DNA of 33,226 bases from UBA11524 sp034104265. Its GTDB lineage: Bacteria > Bacillota > Clostridia > Christensenellales > Aristaeellaceae. Of this stretch, positions 7,687-14,941 are shown one piece after another. How positions within the stretch are numbered: the stretch's first letter is position 1; the number at the start of each line of letters is the position of its first letter. Location of the stretch: contig JAXEEE010000124.1 in assembly GCA_034104265.1 (NCBI GenBank), positions 1 to 33,226 on the forward strand, written 5' to 3'. Position numbers and translations under genes: made by a program. The notes below the pieces were generated by a model. The model searched no databases, was not told where the DNA came from, and saw only the letters and a list, made by a program, of their open reading frames with translations.

Positions 7687-8529
7687 TCACGTGAGATTCA
7701 GCGACGATACCAGCCAGGGAATCGCCTGCTCAAAGGCTACGCCGTAGCGCAGGGGAAGACCGTTGTCGAGGGTGTGGAGCATGGCCAGGTGTGTGAAATC
7801 CACCGCCACCTTCGCGGCTTCCGCCGTGGTTTTGCCGCAGAGCATCGCACCCATCAGCGCACTGGCGAACACATCCCCCGTGCCGTAGAACACCTGGGGC
7901 AGCTGCTGTGCTCCCGCATAGGAGAAGCTGCCGTCCGCCGCGCAGAAGCCGCAGGCCCCCAGCTGATCCCCCCGGCTGACCCCGGTGACGATCACCTGTC
8001 CGCAGCCGTAGCGGGTCGCCAGGGCCTCCAGCAGACCGCGCACCGTCCCCTCGTCAGGATTGGGATCGTAGGGGCGATCCAGCAGAATGCACGCCTCCGT
8101 CAGGTTGGGGACGATCACATCCGCCAGGCGGCACAGTTCGCCCATGCCCTCCGCCATCTCCCTGGTGTAGGTGGCGTAAAGCCGCCCGTGATCCGCCATG
8201 ACGGGATCCACCAGCGTCAGCCCGTCCTCCCGGCGGTAGCGGGCCAGCACCTCCCCCACCAGTTCGATCTGCGCAAAGGAGCCCAGGAAGCCGGTGTACA
8301 GCCCGTCGAAGCGCAGGGGCAGCGTAGCGAAATGCGCGCTGATAGCCCGCATTTCCTCCGTCAGGTCCAGGCAGGTGTAGCCGGTGAACTCCCCTGTGTG
8401 GGTGGAAAGCAGCGCCGTGGGCAGCGCGGAGGTATGGATGCCGCAGGCGGACAGCACCGGCAGCGCCACCGTCAGCGAGCAGCGTCCCACGCAGCTCAGA
8501 TCATGAATCGCCATCACCTGCTTCTGCAT
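7687..8529 (-). CDS. Pyridoxamine/pyridoxal kinase (PdxK/PdxY type)
   Basis: A 280-residue ribokinase-fold enzyme that phosphorylates B6 vitamers to feed pyridoxal-phosphate salvage. Family marks are HDLSCVGRCSLTVALPVLSA at the N-terminus, LYTGFLGS, VDPVMADHGRLY, VIVPNLTEACILL and FYGTGDVFASALMGAML, where GTGD holds the catalytic Asp. The start at 8529 (MQKQV) is preferred because GGGAGAG lies 6 nt upstream; the ATG at 8535 would abut the ribosome binding site. It is divergent from the NUDIX gene and followed by the MFS permease. Clear -35/-10 elements precede it. Confidence 0.88.
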   Translation of the reverse strand: MQKQVMAIHDLSCVGRCSLTVALPVLSACGIHTSALPTALLSTHTGEFTGYTCLDLTEEMRAISAHFATLPLRFDGLYTGFLGSFAQIELVGEVLARYRREDGLTLVDPVMADHGRLYATYTREMAEGMGELCRLADVIVPNLTEACILLDRPYDPNPDEGTVRGLLEALATRYGCGQVIVTGVSRGDQLGACGFCAADGSFSYAGAQQLPQVFYGTGDVFASALMGAMLCGKTTAEAAKVAVDFTHLAMLHTLDNGLPLRYGVAFEQAIPWLVSSLNLT

Positions 8530-8563
8530 CCGCATCTCTCCCTTCATTCCGGTCGCCCGCTGC

Positions 8564-8592
8564 ATCATACCGCAAAAAGCTGGCTTTGGCAA
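8564..8592 (-). promoter_or_regulatory. Promoter of the pyridoxamine kinase gene
   Basis: Minus-strand TTGCCA (-35, 8587-8592), a 17-nt spacer, then TATGAT (-10, 8564-8569). It lies within the 88-nt divergent gap to the NUDIX gene at 8618; no comparable plus-strand promoter is obvious there. Confidence 0.7.
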
Positions 8593-8617
8593 GTCCCGAA
8601 CGAAAGGAGTTTTCCCC

Positions 8618-9103
8618 ATGCGCGATATTCTTTTCAGGGAGCTGGATTTCGTCTTCTCCTACCGGGTGGGCGGGGTGCTGATCCATGACGGCTGTGTGCT
8701 GCTCCAGCGGCCCGACGATGACGACGGCTATGCCATCATTGGCGGACACGTGGCCGCCCTGGAGACCGCCGAAGCCGCCCTGCGCCGGGAGTACATGGAG
8801 GAGCTGCGCGCCCCCGTCACCGTGGGGCCGCTGCTGGCCGTGGGGGAGAACTTCTTTCCCTGGGGCGGCAGGCCCTGCCATCAGATTCACCTGTACTTCG
8901 CCGTCACCCTCGAGGATGATGCCGCCATTCCCCTGCAGGGAACCTTCCACGGCTATGACGATCTGGGCGGCGAACGCATCGGGCTGAACTACACCTGGGT
9001 ACCCCTGGCCGACCTGCCCGGCACGAAGGTCTATCCGCCGCAGCTGGCGGAGCGGATCCTGCAAGGCGGCGAGGTCGTCATCCATTTCACCTACCATGAA
9101 TGA
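8618..9103 (+). CDS. NUDIX hydrolase
   Basis: A 161-residue cytosolic protein. The NUDIX box runs from Gly43 to about residue 65: Gly43, Glu49, then RREYMEEL (56-63), giving the G-x5-E-x7-RE-U-x-EE pattern with the metal-binding glutamates present; the usual glycine after EE is replaced (LRAP). NUDIX enzymes cleave nucleoside diphosphates linked to another moiety; the short length and the RPDDDDGYAIIGGH lead-in are common in uncharacterised members, so the substrate is open. AAAGGAG is 8 nt before the ATG. The next gene follows after 18 nt, suggesting a two-gene operon ending in a strong terminator. Confidence 0.87.
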   Translation: MRDILFRELDFVFSYRVGGVLIHDGCVLLQRPDDDDGYAIIGGHVAALETAEAALRREYMEELRAPVTVGPLLAVGENFFPWGGRPCHQIHLYFAVTLEDDAAIPLQGTFHGYDDLGGERIGLNYTWVPLADLPGTKVYPPQLAERILQGGEVVIHFTYHE

Positions 9104-9121
9104 ACAAAGGAGGCGAATCCC

Positions 9122-9655
9122 ATGATTCTCGAAACTGAGCGCTTGATCCTGCGGAAAATGACGCAGGAGGACTACCCGGCCCTGTGCCGGATGCTGCAGG
9201 ATCCCCTGTGCATGTACGCCTACGAGCATGCCTTCTCCGACGAGGAAGCGCAGGCATGGCTGGATCGGCAGCTGACCCGCTACCGGGAGGACGGCTTCGG
9301 CCTGTGGGCCATGGTGCGCAAGGACACGGGCGAAATGATCGGCCAGTGCGGACTGACCTGGCAGGACGCAGGCGGCGAGCGGGTGCTGGAGGTGGGGTAC
9401 CTGCTGCAGCGGGCCCACTGGCATCATGGCTACGCCACGGAGGCCGCCGTGGCCTGCCGGGACTACGCCTTCAACGTCCTTCACGCGCCGGAGGTGTATT
9501 CCATCATCCGGGACACCAACGCCGCCTCCCAGGCCGTGGCCCGGCGCAACGGCATGACCCCCTGCAAGGCCTTCATCAAGCACTACTACAACATGGACAT
9601 GCCCCATCTGCTCTTCCGCGTCCGGCGGGAGGAGGTTGCCTCCCCTGCCCCGTGA
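9122..9655 (+). CDS. GNAT N-acetyltransferase (RimJ/RimL type)
   Basis: A 177-residue acetyl-CoA-dependent acetyltransferase. ILETERLILRKMTQEDYPAL is the typical N-terminal strand-helix of the RimJ/RimL-like group; EVGYLLQRAHWHHGYATEAA contains the acetyl-CoA pyrophosphate loop in the variant form HHGYATEA; NAASQAVARRNGM is the usual C-terminal segment. The acceptor (protein N-terminus, antibiotic, small amine) cannot be told. AAAGGAGG lies upstream of the ATG and the NUDIX gene ends 18 nt earlier, so they are likely co-transcribed. Confidence 0.88.
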   Translation: MILETERLILRKMTQEDYPALCRMLQDPLCMYAYEHAFSDEEAQAWLDRQLTRYREDGFGLWAMVRKDTGEMIGQCGLTWQDAGGERVLEVGYLLQRAHWHHGYATEAAVACRDYAFNVLHAPEVYSIIRDTNAASQAVARRNGMTPCKAFIKHYYNMDMPHLLFRVRREEVASPAP

Positions 9656-9661
9656 CGCACC

Positions 9662-9706
9662 CGCGCCCCCTGACGCATCACGCACGTCAGGGGGCGCGTT
9701 TTTGTT
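9662..9706 (+). terminator. Strong intrinsic terminator after the NUDIX-GNAT pair
   Basis: A perfect 14-bp stem (9662-9675 with 9685-9698, CGCGCCCCCTGACG and its complement), 9-nt loop, then TTTTTGTTT. On the opposite strand no T run follows, so it serves the plus-strand genes only. Confidence 0.9.
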
Positions 9707-9715
9707 TGCGGAAGA

Positions 9716-10492
9716 TCAGGGAGCGCCGTGCAGCCTTTCTGCGTCCAGCGTGGCCCGGTACTCGCCAGGGGTCTTGCCCACAATGCGCTTGAAGGTCTTG
9801 GAAAAGTGCGCCACATCGTTGTAGCCCAGCTCCTCGGCGATGGCATGGATCCGCAGGGAAGGATCCGCCAGCAGAGGCTTGGCCCGCTCCATGCGCATGC
9901 TTCCCAGCAGATCCAGGAAGCTCTGCCCGGTGTGGCGGTTGATCAACTTGGACAGATGCCACTGGCTGACGTACACATGATCCGCCACGTCGCTGAGGTT
10001 CAGCCGCTCGGTGCAGTGCTCCCGCATGTAGCGCAGCGCCGCGTTGACGATGAAGCTGCCCGCCTCCGCCGCCGTACCGCTCTCCGGCTCCTCCGCCGGA
10101 GGCTTGTCCTGGGCCGCACCCTCCAGCCGCTGGGCCATGGTGCGGATGGCCTCGTTCAGCTCGTCCATCCTGCTGGGCTTGAGCAGATACCGGCACACCC
10201 CCAGGTGCAGCGCCTTTTGCGCATAATCGAAGTCCCGGTAGGCGGTCAGCACGGTCATCTGCATCTGCGGGAACTCGCTGTGCAGCGCGGCCAGCATGGT
10301 CAGGCCATCCATGTTGGGCATACGGATGTCCGTCAGCACCATGTGAGGCTGCTCCCGGCGGATCAGCACAAGGCCCTCCTGCCCGTCGGAGGCCGTGCCC
10401 ACCACCGTGCAGCCCATCGCGTCCCAGGCGATCACCCGGGACAGCCCCTCCAGAATCAGCCGCTCGTCATCCACCAGCACCACGCGGTACAT
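9716..10492 (-). CDS. Response regulator with AraC-type DNA-binding domain (YesN-like)
   Basis: A 258-residue regulator. Residues 1-120 are a receiver domain: acidic pair Asp8-Asp9, phospho-acceptor Asp55 in LTDIRMPNMDG, and Lys in YLLKPSR (~107). A linker leads to an AraC/XylS double helix-turn-helix (~155-255) with YVSQWHLSKLINRHTGQSFLDLL and AEELGYNDVAHFSKTFKRIVGKTPGEYR. The start at 10492 follows GGGGAGGG by 5 nt; the longer frame would overlap the upstream gene. It is the last gene of the operon with its cognate kinase and a binding protein, and by analogy with YesN-type regulators probably activates the nearby sugar import and phosphorolysis genes. Confidence 0.92.
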   Translation of the reverse strand: MYRVVLVDDERLILEGLSRVIAWDAMGCTVVGTASDGQEGLVLIRREQPHMVLTDIRMPNMDGLTMLAALHSEFPQMQMTVLTAYRDFDYAQKALHLGVCRYLLKPSRMDELNEAIRTMAQRLEGAAQDKPPAEEPESGTAAEAGSFIVNAALRYMREHCTERLNLSDVADHVYVSQWHLSKLINRHTGQSFLDLLGSMRMERAKPLLADPSLRIHAIAEELGYNDVAHFSKTFKRIVGKTPGEYRATLDAERLHGAP

Positions 10493-10505
10493 GTTGACCC
10501 TCCCC

Positions 10506-11711
10506 TCATTCCTCAAAGGGTGAAAGCGCCATCACCCGCTCCCAGCATTCCTCCGCCGTCATGGAGCCCTCCGCGATGGGCGCGATGCACCCCAGCAGCC
10601 ATTTTTCCCGGGCCTCCTTGTTCATGGCGTCCTGCAGGGGGCTGAGCATCCGGTTGCCCGGGGCAGTCAGCGATTCCACGGAGCTGAGGAGCCTGCCGCT
10701 CAGCTGCTCCCCCGCCAGGCTGCGGCGGCTGTCCTCCTTCGTCAGGAAAGCCAGCAGCGCCACCGCCGCGTCCCGCCGCCGGGGATCCTCCCACGCCCGC
10801 CGGGTCAGATAAAAGCCCATCGAAACGCCGCCGATGTACGCCGTAGGATCCGCCTGCGCCGAGCACACCGGGAAGGGCATGACGATGGTGGTGTCCATGC
10901 TGCTCTCCGGCAGGGTGTTGGCGAACCAGCTGCCATCAATCTGCATGGCGGCCTGCTTGTCCCGGAAAAGCTGGCTGGCGGCGGCCTCGTTGGTGGCGCT
11001 GACATTGGATGCAAAGGCCCCCAGCTCCGCCAGGCGGCGGATCAGCCGCATGCCCTCGAAGAAGGACGCCGGGGCTTCCGCCAGGGTTCGGGGCCGGGCC
11101 ATGTAGTCCTCCGGCGAGCCGCTGGCCAGGATGGCGCACTCCGCCAGGTAGTGGGGGATGTCCGACAGAGACACCGAGATGGGCACGACGCCCTCCTGCC
11201 GGAAGCGAAGAATCGCCGCCTCCAGGTTCTCCCAGGTGTCAGGCAGGGCCAGGCCGTAACGCTCGAACAGATCCACGTTGACGAACAGCCCCTCCCAGTA
11301 GGGCCGGACGGGGATGGCGTACACTCTTCCGTCCGCCTCCCGCAGCACGGGGTTTTCCTCCAGGTGCAGCTCGGGATAGGCGGCGTTGATCTCGTCGATG
11401 GGCACCACCCGGTTCAGGATGGGCGCGGAGTCCGCGCTGGCAGCAAAGAAGAACAGCACGTCCGGCTCGTTCCCGGCGGCAAAGTCGCTGAGCACGCCGG
11501 TCTTCCAAGTCTCGTCGCTGGTGGCGGAATTGTCCACCACGGTGTTGCCCGTTTGGGCCTCGTACTGCTGGAGCAGCTCCACATAGGCCATGGCGGAGGC
11601 CGCGTCCGCCCCAGCGAAGGAGCTGACCGTCCACAGCGTCACGCCCTCCGCCCTGGCTGCGCCCGTCAGGGGCAGCAGCAGCGCCAGGGCCAATGCCAGC
11701 ACACGCCTCAT
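10506..11711 (-). CDS. Extracellular sugar-binding protein placed between kinase and regulator
   Basis: A 401-residue family-1-type solute-binding protein with a signal peptide (residues 1-21, LTGAARA then EGVTLW). Binding-protein landmarks are a periplasmic-binding opening strand, DVLFFFAASADSA, VYAIPVRPYWEGLFVNVDLF, QAAMQIDGSWFANTLPES and a C-terminal helical lobe. There is no lipobox cysteine. Its ATG overlaps the kinase stop codon by 4 nt (ATGA) and the regulator starts 13 nt after its end, so it is translated with the two-component system rather than with the ABC permeases. The likely role is an accessory sensor that presents sugar to the kinase; a transport role is possible but less favoured by context. 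Confidence 0.87.
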   Translation of the reverse strand: MRRVLALALALLLPLTGAARAEGVTLWTVSSFAGADAASAMAYVELLQQYEAQTGNTVVDNSATSDETWKTGVLSDFAAGNEPDVLFFFAASADSAPILNRVVPIDEINAAYPELHLEENPVLREADGRVYAIPVRPYWEGLFVNVDLFERYGLALPDTWENLEAAILRFRQEGVVPISVSLSDIPHYLAECAILASGSPEDYMARPRTLAEAPASFFEGMRLIRRLAELGAFASNVSATNEAAASQLFRDKQAAMQIDGSWFANTLPESSMDTTIVMPFPVCSAQADPTAYIGGVSMGFYLTRRAWEDPRRRDAAVALLAFLTKEDSRRSLAGEQLSGRLLSSVESLTAPGNRMLSPLQDAMNKEAREKWLLGCIAPIAEGSMTAEECWERVMALSPFEE

Positions 11712-13462
11712 GGTTCTTCCTCCTCTGCCTCCACATTTTGCGGGATGTCCAGCCGCACGACGGTTCTGCCCTTGTCGTCGCTGGTCACCCGGATGTCCGC
11801 CCCGCTGCCGTAGATCAGCCGCAGACGGTTGCTGATGTTCGCCAGCCCCAGGTGCGTGCCGCCCTGGTTGTCCCCCGCCAGGGACGCGTCAATGCGCGCC
11901 CGATCCTCCGGCGTGATGGGCTTCCCGCTGTTGATGACCTCCACCAGCAGCCTGTCGCCCCTGCGGCGGCAGTCCAGCTCGATCACCCCGCCCCCCGCCG
12001 GGCCGATGCCATGCTCCACGGCGTTTTCCAGCAGGGGCTGGATGGTCAGCAGGGGCAGCTGGGCGTCCAGGGCGTCGGCGTCCACGTGCTGATGCACGGT
12101 CAGATGGTCGCCGAAGCGCTGCTTGACGAAGTAGAAGTACGCCTGGGCCACCACGGCCTCCTCGCTGACAGGCACCATGCGGCGGTTTTTGCGGGCCATG
12201 CTGGCGTTGAGCAGCACGCTGAGAGACTCCACCATGGTGGAGATGGCCTCCGAGCCTTCCATGCGGGCCTTCCAGTTGATGGACTCCAGGGCGTTGTTGA
12301 TAAAGTGCGGGTTGATGCGGCTCTGCATGGCCTGGATCCGCGCGTCCCGCAGGGCGATTTCTTCCTTGTAGGTCTTGTCGATCAGCTCGGCGATGCGCCT
12401 GCTCATCTTGGAGAAGGCCACGCCCAGGTCGCCCAGCTCGTCTCCGCCGTGCATGGGTACCGTCACGCCCAGCTCCCCCGCCTCGATCCGCCGGGAAGCC
12501 TCCGACAAAAGCGTGACAGGCCGGACGATCCGCCTGTGCACGAACCAGCCGATCACCAAGAGGATAGGGATCAGCATGGTCAGCAGGCAGAGCATCATCC
12601 GCCTGAGGGCCTGCATCTCGCCATAGAGTCGATCCCGGCTGACCATGAGCCGCACGTCCAGGGCATAGTCCCGGCCCCCGCATTGGGCTGTGTAGGCCAC
12701 GCTGTCCCGGTCGTAGCTGCCCAGGCCGGGGATGAGGCCGTCCCAGTCCACCGAAAGATCGCCGGACTGTCCCAGGCGTACCTGCAGCTGCGCGTCCCAC
12801 TCCTCCGCCAGCGTCCAGAGCGGGGCCAACAGCTGCCGCATATCCACCCCCAGCACCAGCATGCCGTAGCGTTCCATGCGCAGGTTCATCAGGTTGCGCA
12901 CCAGGTACACCTGCTCCCCCGCCTGAACAAACTCGCACCGGGTGTCCAGCGACTCTCCCAGGGCTGCCACCGTATCATGGGCGGCCTGCTGGTACAGGAG
13001 CGCCTCGTTCTGTCCGCTGCGGGTGTACATGAACAGGCCCTCGTCCGCCACAGGGAAGTACCCGGCGAAGGTGAACAGATCATTGCGGCTGTACTTGCGC
13101 TCCAGATACCCCCGGGACTGGCGCAGGTACGCCGCGTCGCTGATGCTGCCGTCGGCGTACTGGCTGTATACCTCCGTCAGCTCGCCATCGTAGGTGGCGC
13201 CCTTGGCCAGATCAACCGCCTGGTCGATGTTCTGGCGGCACATGGTCAGCGCGTACTCCGCGCCGGAGGTCAGGGCTGCCTCGGTCTTTTCCCGGACGTT
13301 TTTCAGGAACACGCCGCCCAGGTAATGCCCCAGCAGCAGCGTGGGCGTCAGATAGCATACCAGCATCAGCGCCAGAATCTGAAACCGCAGAGATTTGAAC
13401 CAGGGCTTCCTTCCTGCCGCAGACGCGGCCTGCGCCTGCATACCGGCTTGCATGGTTTTCAT
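11708..13462 (-). CDS. Membrane sensor histidine kinase (YesM-like)
   Basis: A 584-residue kinase. TM1 spans ~27-50, an extracytoplasmic sensor region ~51-287 follows, TM2 ~288-310, then a HAMP linker (RRIVRPVTLLSEASRRIEAGEL). The dimerisation/phospho-acceptor region is the His_kinase type of YesM: QSRINPHFINNALESI with His386. The ATPase has LLTIQPLLENAVEHGI (N box) and a GTHLGLANI-type G box. The start at 13462 has AGGAG 9 nt upstream and lies 27 nt after the mutase stop codon. Its stop overlaps the start of the binding protein, implying translational coupling. Such kinases sense extracellular carbohydrates, here probably with the adjacent binding protein. Confidence 0.93.
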   Translation of the reverse strand: MKTMQAGMQAQAASAAGRKPWFKSLRFQILALMLVCYLTPTLLLGHYLGGVFLKNVREKTEAALTSGAEYALTMCRQNIDQAVDLAKGATYDGELTEVYSQYADGSISDAAYLRQSRGYLERKYSRNDLFTFAGYFPVADEGLFMYTRSGQNEALLYQQAAHDTVAALGESLDTRCEFVQAGEQVYLVRNLMNLRMERYGMLVLGVDMRQLLAPLWTLAEEWDAQLQVRLGQSGDLSVDWDGLIPGLGSYDRDSVAYTAQCGGRDYALDVRLMVSRDRLYGEMQALRRMMLCLLTMLIPILLVIGWFVHRRIVRPVTLLSEASRRIEAGELGVTVPMHGGDELGDLGVAFSKMSRRIAELIDKTYKEEIALRDARIQAMQSRINPHFINNALESINWKARMEGSEAISTMVESLSVLLNASMARKNRRMVPVSEEAVVAQAYFYFVKQRFGDHLTVHQHVDADALDAQLPLLTIQPLLENAVEHGIGPAGGGVIELDCRRRGDRLLVEVINSGKPITPEDRARIDASLAGDNQGGTHLGLANISNRLRLIYGSGADIRVTSDDKGRTVVRLDIPQNVEAEEEEP

Positions 13463-13489
13463 GGGCCTTCGCTCCTGCGCTGCGCGTAT

Positions 13490-14923
13490 TTATTCCTCGT
13501 CAAAGGGCAGATCCACATGGGCGGCCATGATCCGCACCAGCTCCCTGGCATGGGCCAGGGTGTCCCGCTCGGCGAAGATCCGCACCCGCGGCTCCGTGCC
13601 AGAGAAGCGCACAATGATCCATCCCCCCTGCACGTACACCTTGCAGCCGTCCATGTAGCTGATGCGCTCCACCGGCATACCGAAGTCCGGCAGAACCCTG
13701 TCCACCATGATTTTTTGATGGATCTCCGCCTTGCGCTCCCCGGTCAGCGCCCAGTCGTACTCCGCCATGTGCATCTCGCCGTACTCGTCGTAGATCTCCT
13801 GCACCAGGGCGGACAGGGGCCGTCCGGTAACGCAGAGCATCTCCACCAGGAGCGAGGCAGCGTACAGGCCGTCCTTGCCGCTGATGTGTCCCCGCACGGT
13901 CAGGCCGCCGGAGGATTCGCCGCCGATGAGCGCGTCGTACTCGTCCATCCCGGCGGAAATGTGCTTGAAGCCCACCGGCACCTCCACGCACTTTTCCCCA
14001 AAGCGCTCCGCCACCCGATCCAGCAGATGGGTGGTGGCGATGTTGCGCACCGCCGCGCCCCGCCAGCCCTTGTACTTGAGCAGGTAGTGGTACAGGAGCA
14101 CCAGCACCTCGTTGGCGGGGACGTAGTTGCCCTTTTCATCAATAATGCCCAGGCGGTCCGCGTCGCCGTCGGTAGCGATGCCCAGGTCGGCATGATGATC
14201 CCGCACGGATTCCTGCAGATCCACCAGGGTGTCCGGGTTGGGGGCAGGCAAATGGCCGCCGAAGAAGGCGTCGTGGCGGTCGTTGATGGCGTCAATGTCG
14301 CAGCGGGCGGTGTAGAGGATGGTCATCAGGCCCGTCAGGCTCACGCCGTACATGGGATCCAGCACAATGCGCGGCCTGCGCCGGCGGATGGCCGCCATGT
14401 CGATCCTGTCCATGATGGAATCCAGGTAGGCGTCCCGGGGATCAATATAGACGATCTTCCCTTCCTCCCGGGCCCGGTCGAAGTCAATGGCGCGGATGTC
14501 CTCCTCCGCGATGGCGTTGGCCTCCTCGCCCACGGGATCGGTGACCTCCTGGCTGGCGTCCCGCCCGCCCCGGGTGAACAGCTTGATGCCGTTGTAAATA
14601 GCCGGGTTGTGGCTGGCGGTGACCGCCGCGCCATAGGGCAGGTTCATGTGCTTGACGGTGAACATGATCTGCGGCGTGGGGGCGGACAGGTTGACGAAGT
14701 AGAGCTTCACGCCCTCCCCCGCCATCACCTCGGAGAACCAGATGGCCGCCTCCCGGCTGAGGAACCGCCGGTCATAGCCGATGCAGAAGCCCTCCTGCGC
14801 CACGCCCTCCCGGTGCATGCGCCGGGCCACCGCCGCCGCCACCCGGCGGATATTGCTGCGGATAAACGTATCGCCGATCACCGCGCGCCAGCCGCCCGTG
14901 CCGAATTGAATCAAGTCGCTCAT
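13490..14923 (-). CDS. Phosphohexomutase (phosphoglucomutase/phosphomannomutase family)
   Basis: A 477-residue alpha-D-phosphohexomutase. All four signature sites are present: TASHNP with catalytic Ser104, the metal loop ATDGDADRLG (~250), the sugar loop GGESSGG (~335) and the phosphate loop RFSGTEPRVR near the C-terminus. The enzyme interconverts sugar-1-phosphate and sugar-6-phosphate. It starts 18 nt after the GH94 stop codon with AAAGGAG as ribosome binding site, so it likely takes the sugar-1-phosphate made by that phosphorylase. If the phosphorylase cleaves diacetylchitobiose, the substrate would be GlcNAc-1-phosphate; glucose-1-phosphate is the alternative. The full-length GlmM role in wall synthesis is unlikely in this context. 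Confidence 0.9.
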   Translation of the reverse strand: MSDLIQFGTGGWRAVIGDTFIRSNIRRVAAAVARRMHREGVAQEGFCIGYDRRFLSREAAIWFSEVMAGEGVKLYFVNLSAPTPQIMFTVKHMNLPYGAAVTASHNPAIYNGIKLFTRGGRDASQEVTDPVGEEANAIAEEDIRAIDFDRAREEGKIVYIDPRDAYLDSIMDRIDMAAIRRRRPRIVLDPMYGVSLTGLMTILYTARCDIDAINDRHDAFFGGHLPAPNPDTLVDLQESVRDHHADLGIATDGDADRLGIIDEKGNYVPANEVLVLLYHYLLKYKGWRGAAVRNIATTHLLDRVAERFGEKCVEVPVGFKHISAGMDEYDALIGGESSGGLTVRGHISGKDGLYAASLLVEMLCVTGRPLSALVQEIYDEYGEMHMAEYDWALTGERKAEIHQKIMVDRVLPDFGMPVERISYMDGCKVYVQGGWIIVRFSGTEPRVRIFAERDTLAHARELVRIMAAHVDLPFDEE

Positions 14924-14941
14924 GGTGACCTTCTCCTTTCG

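Noticed and set aside
9662..9706. Terminator for the response-regulator operon
   Set aside because: No T run follows the stem on the minus strand, so it serves the plus-strand genes only.
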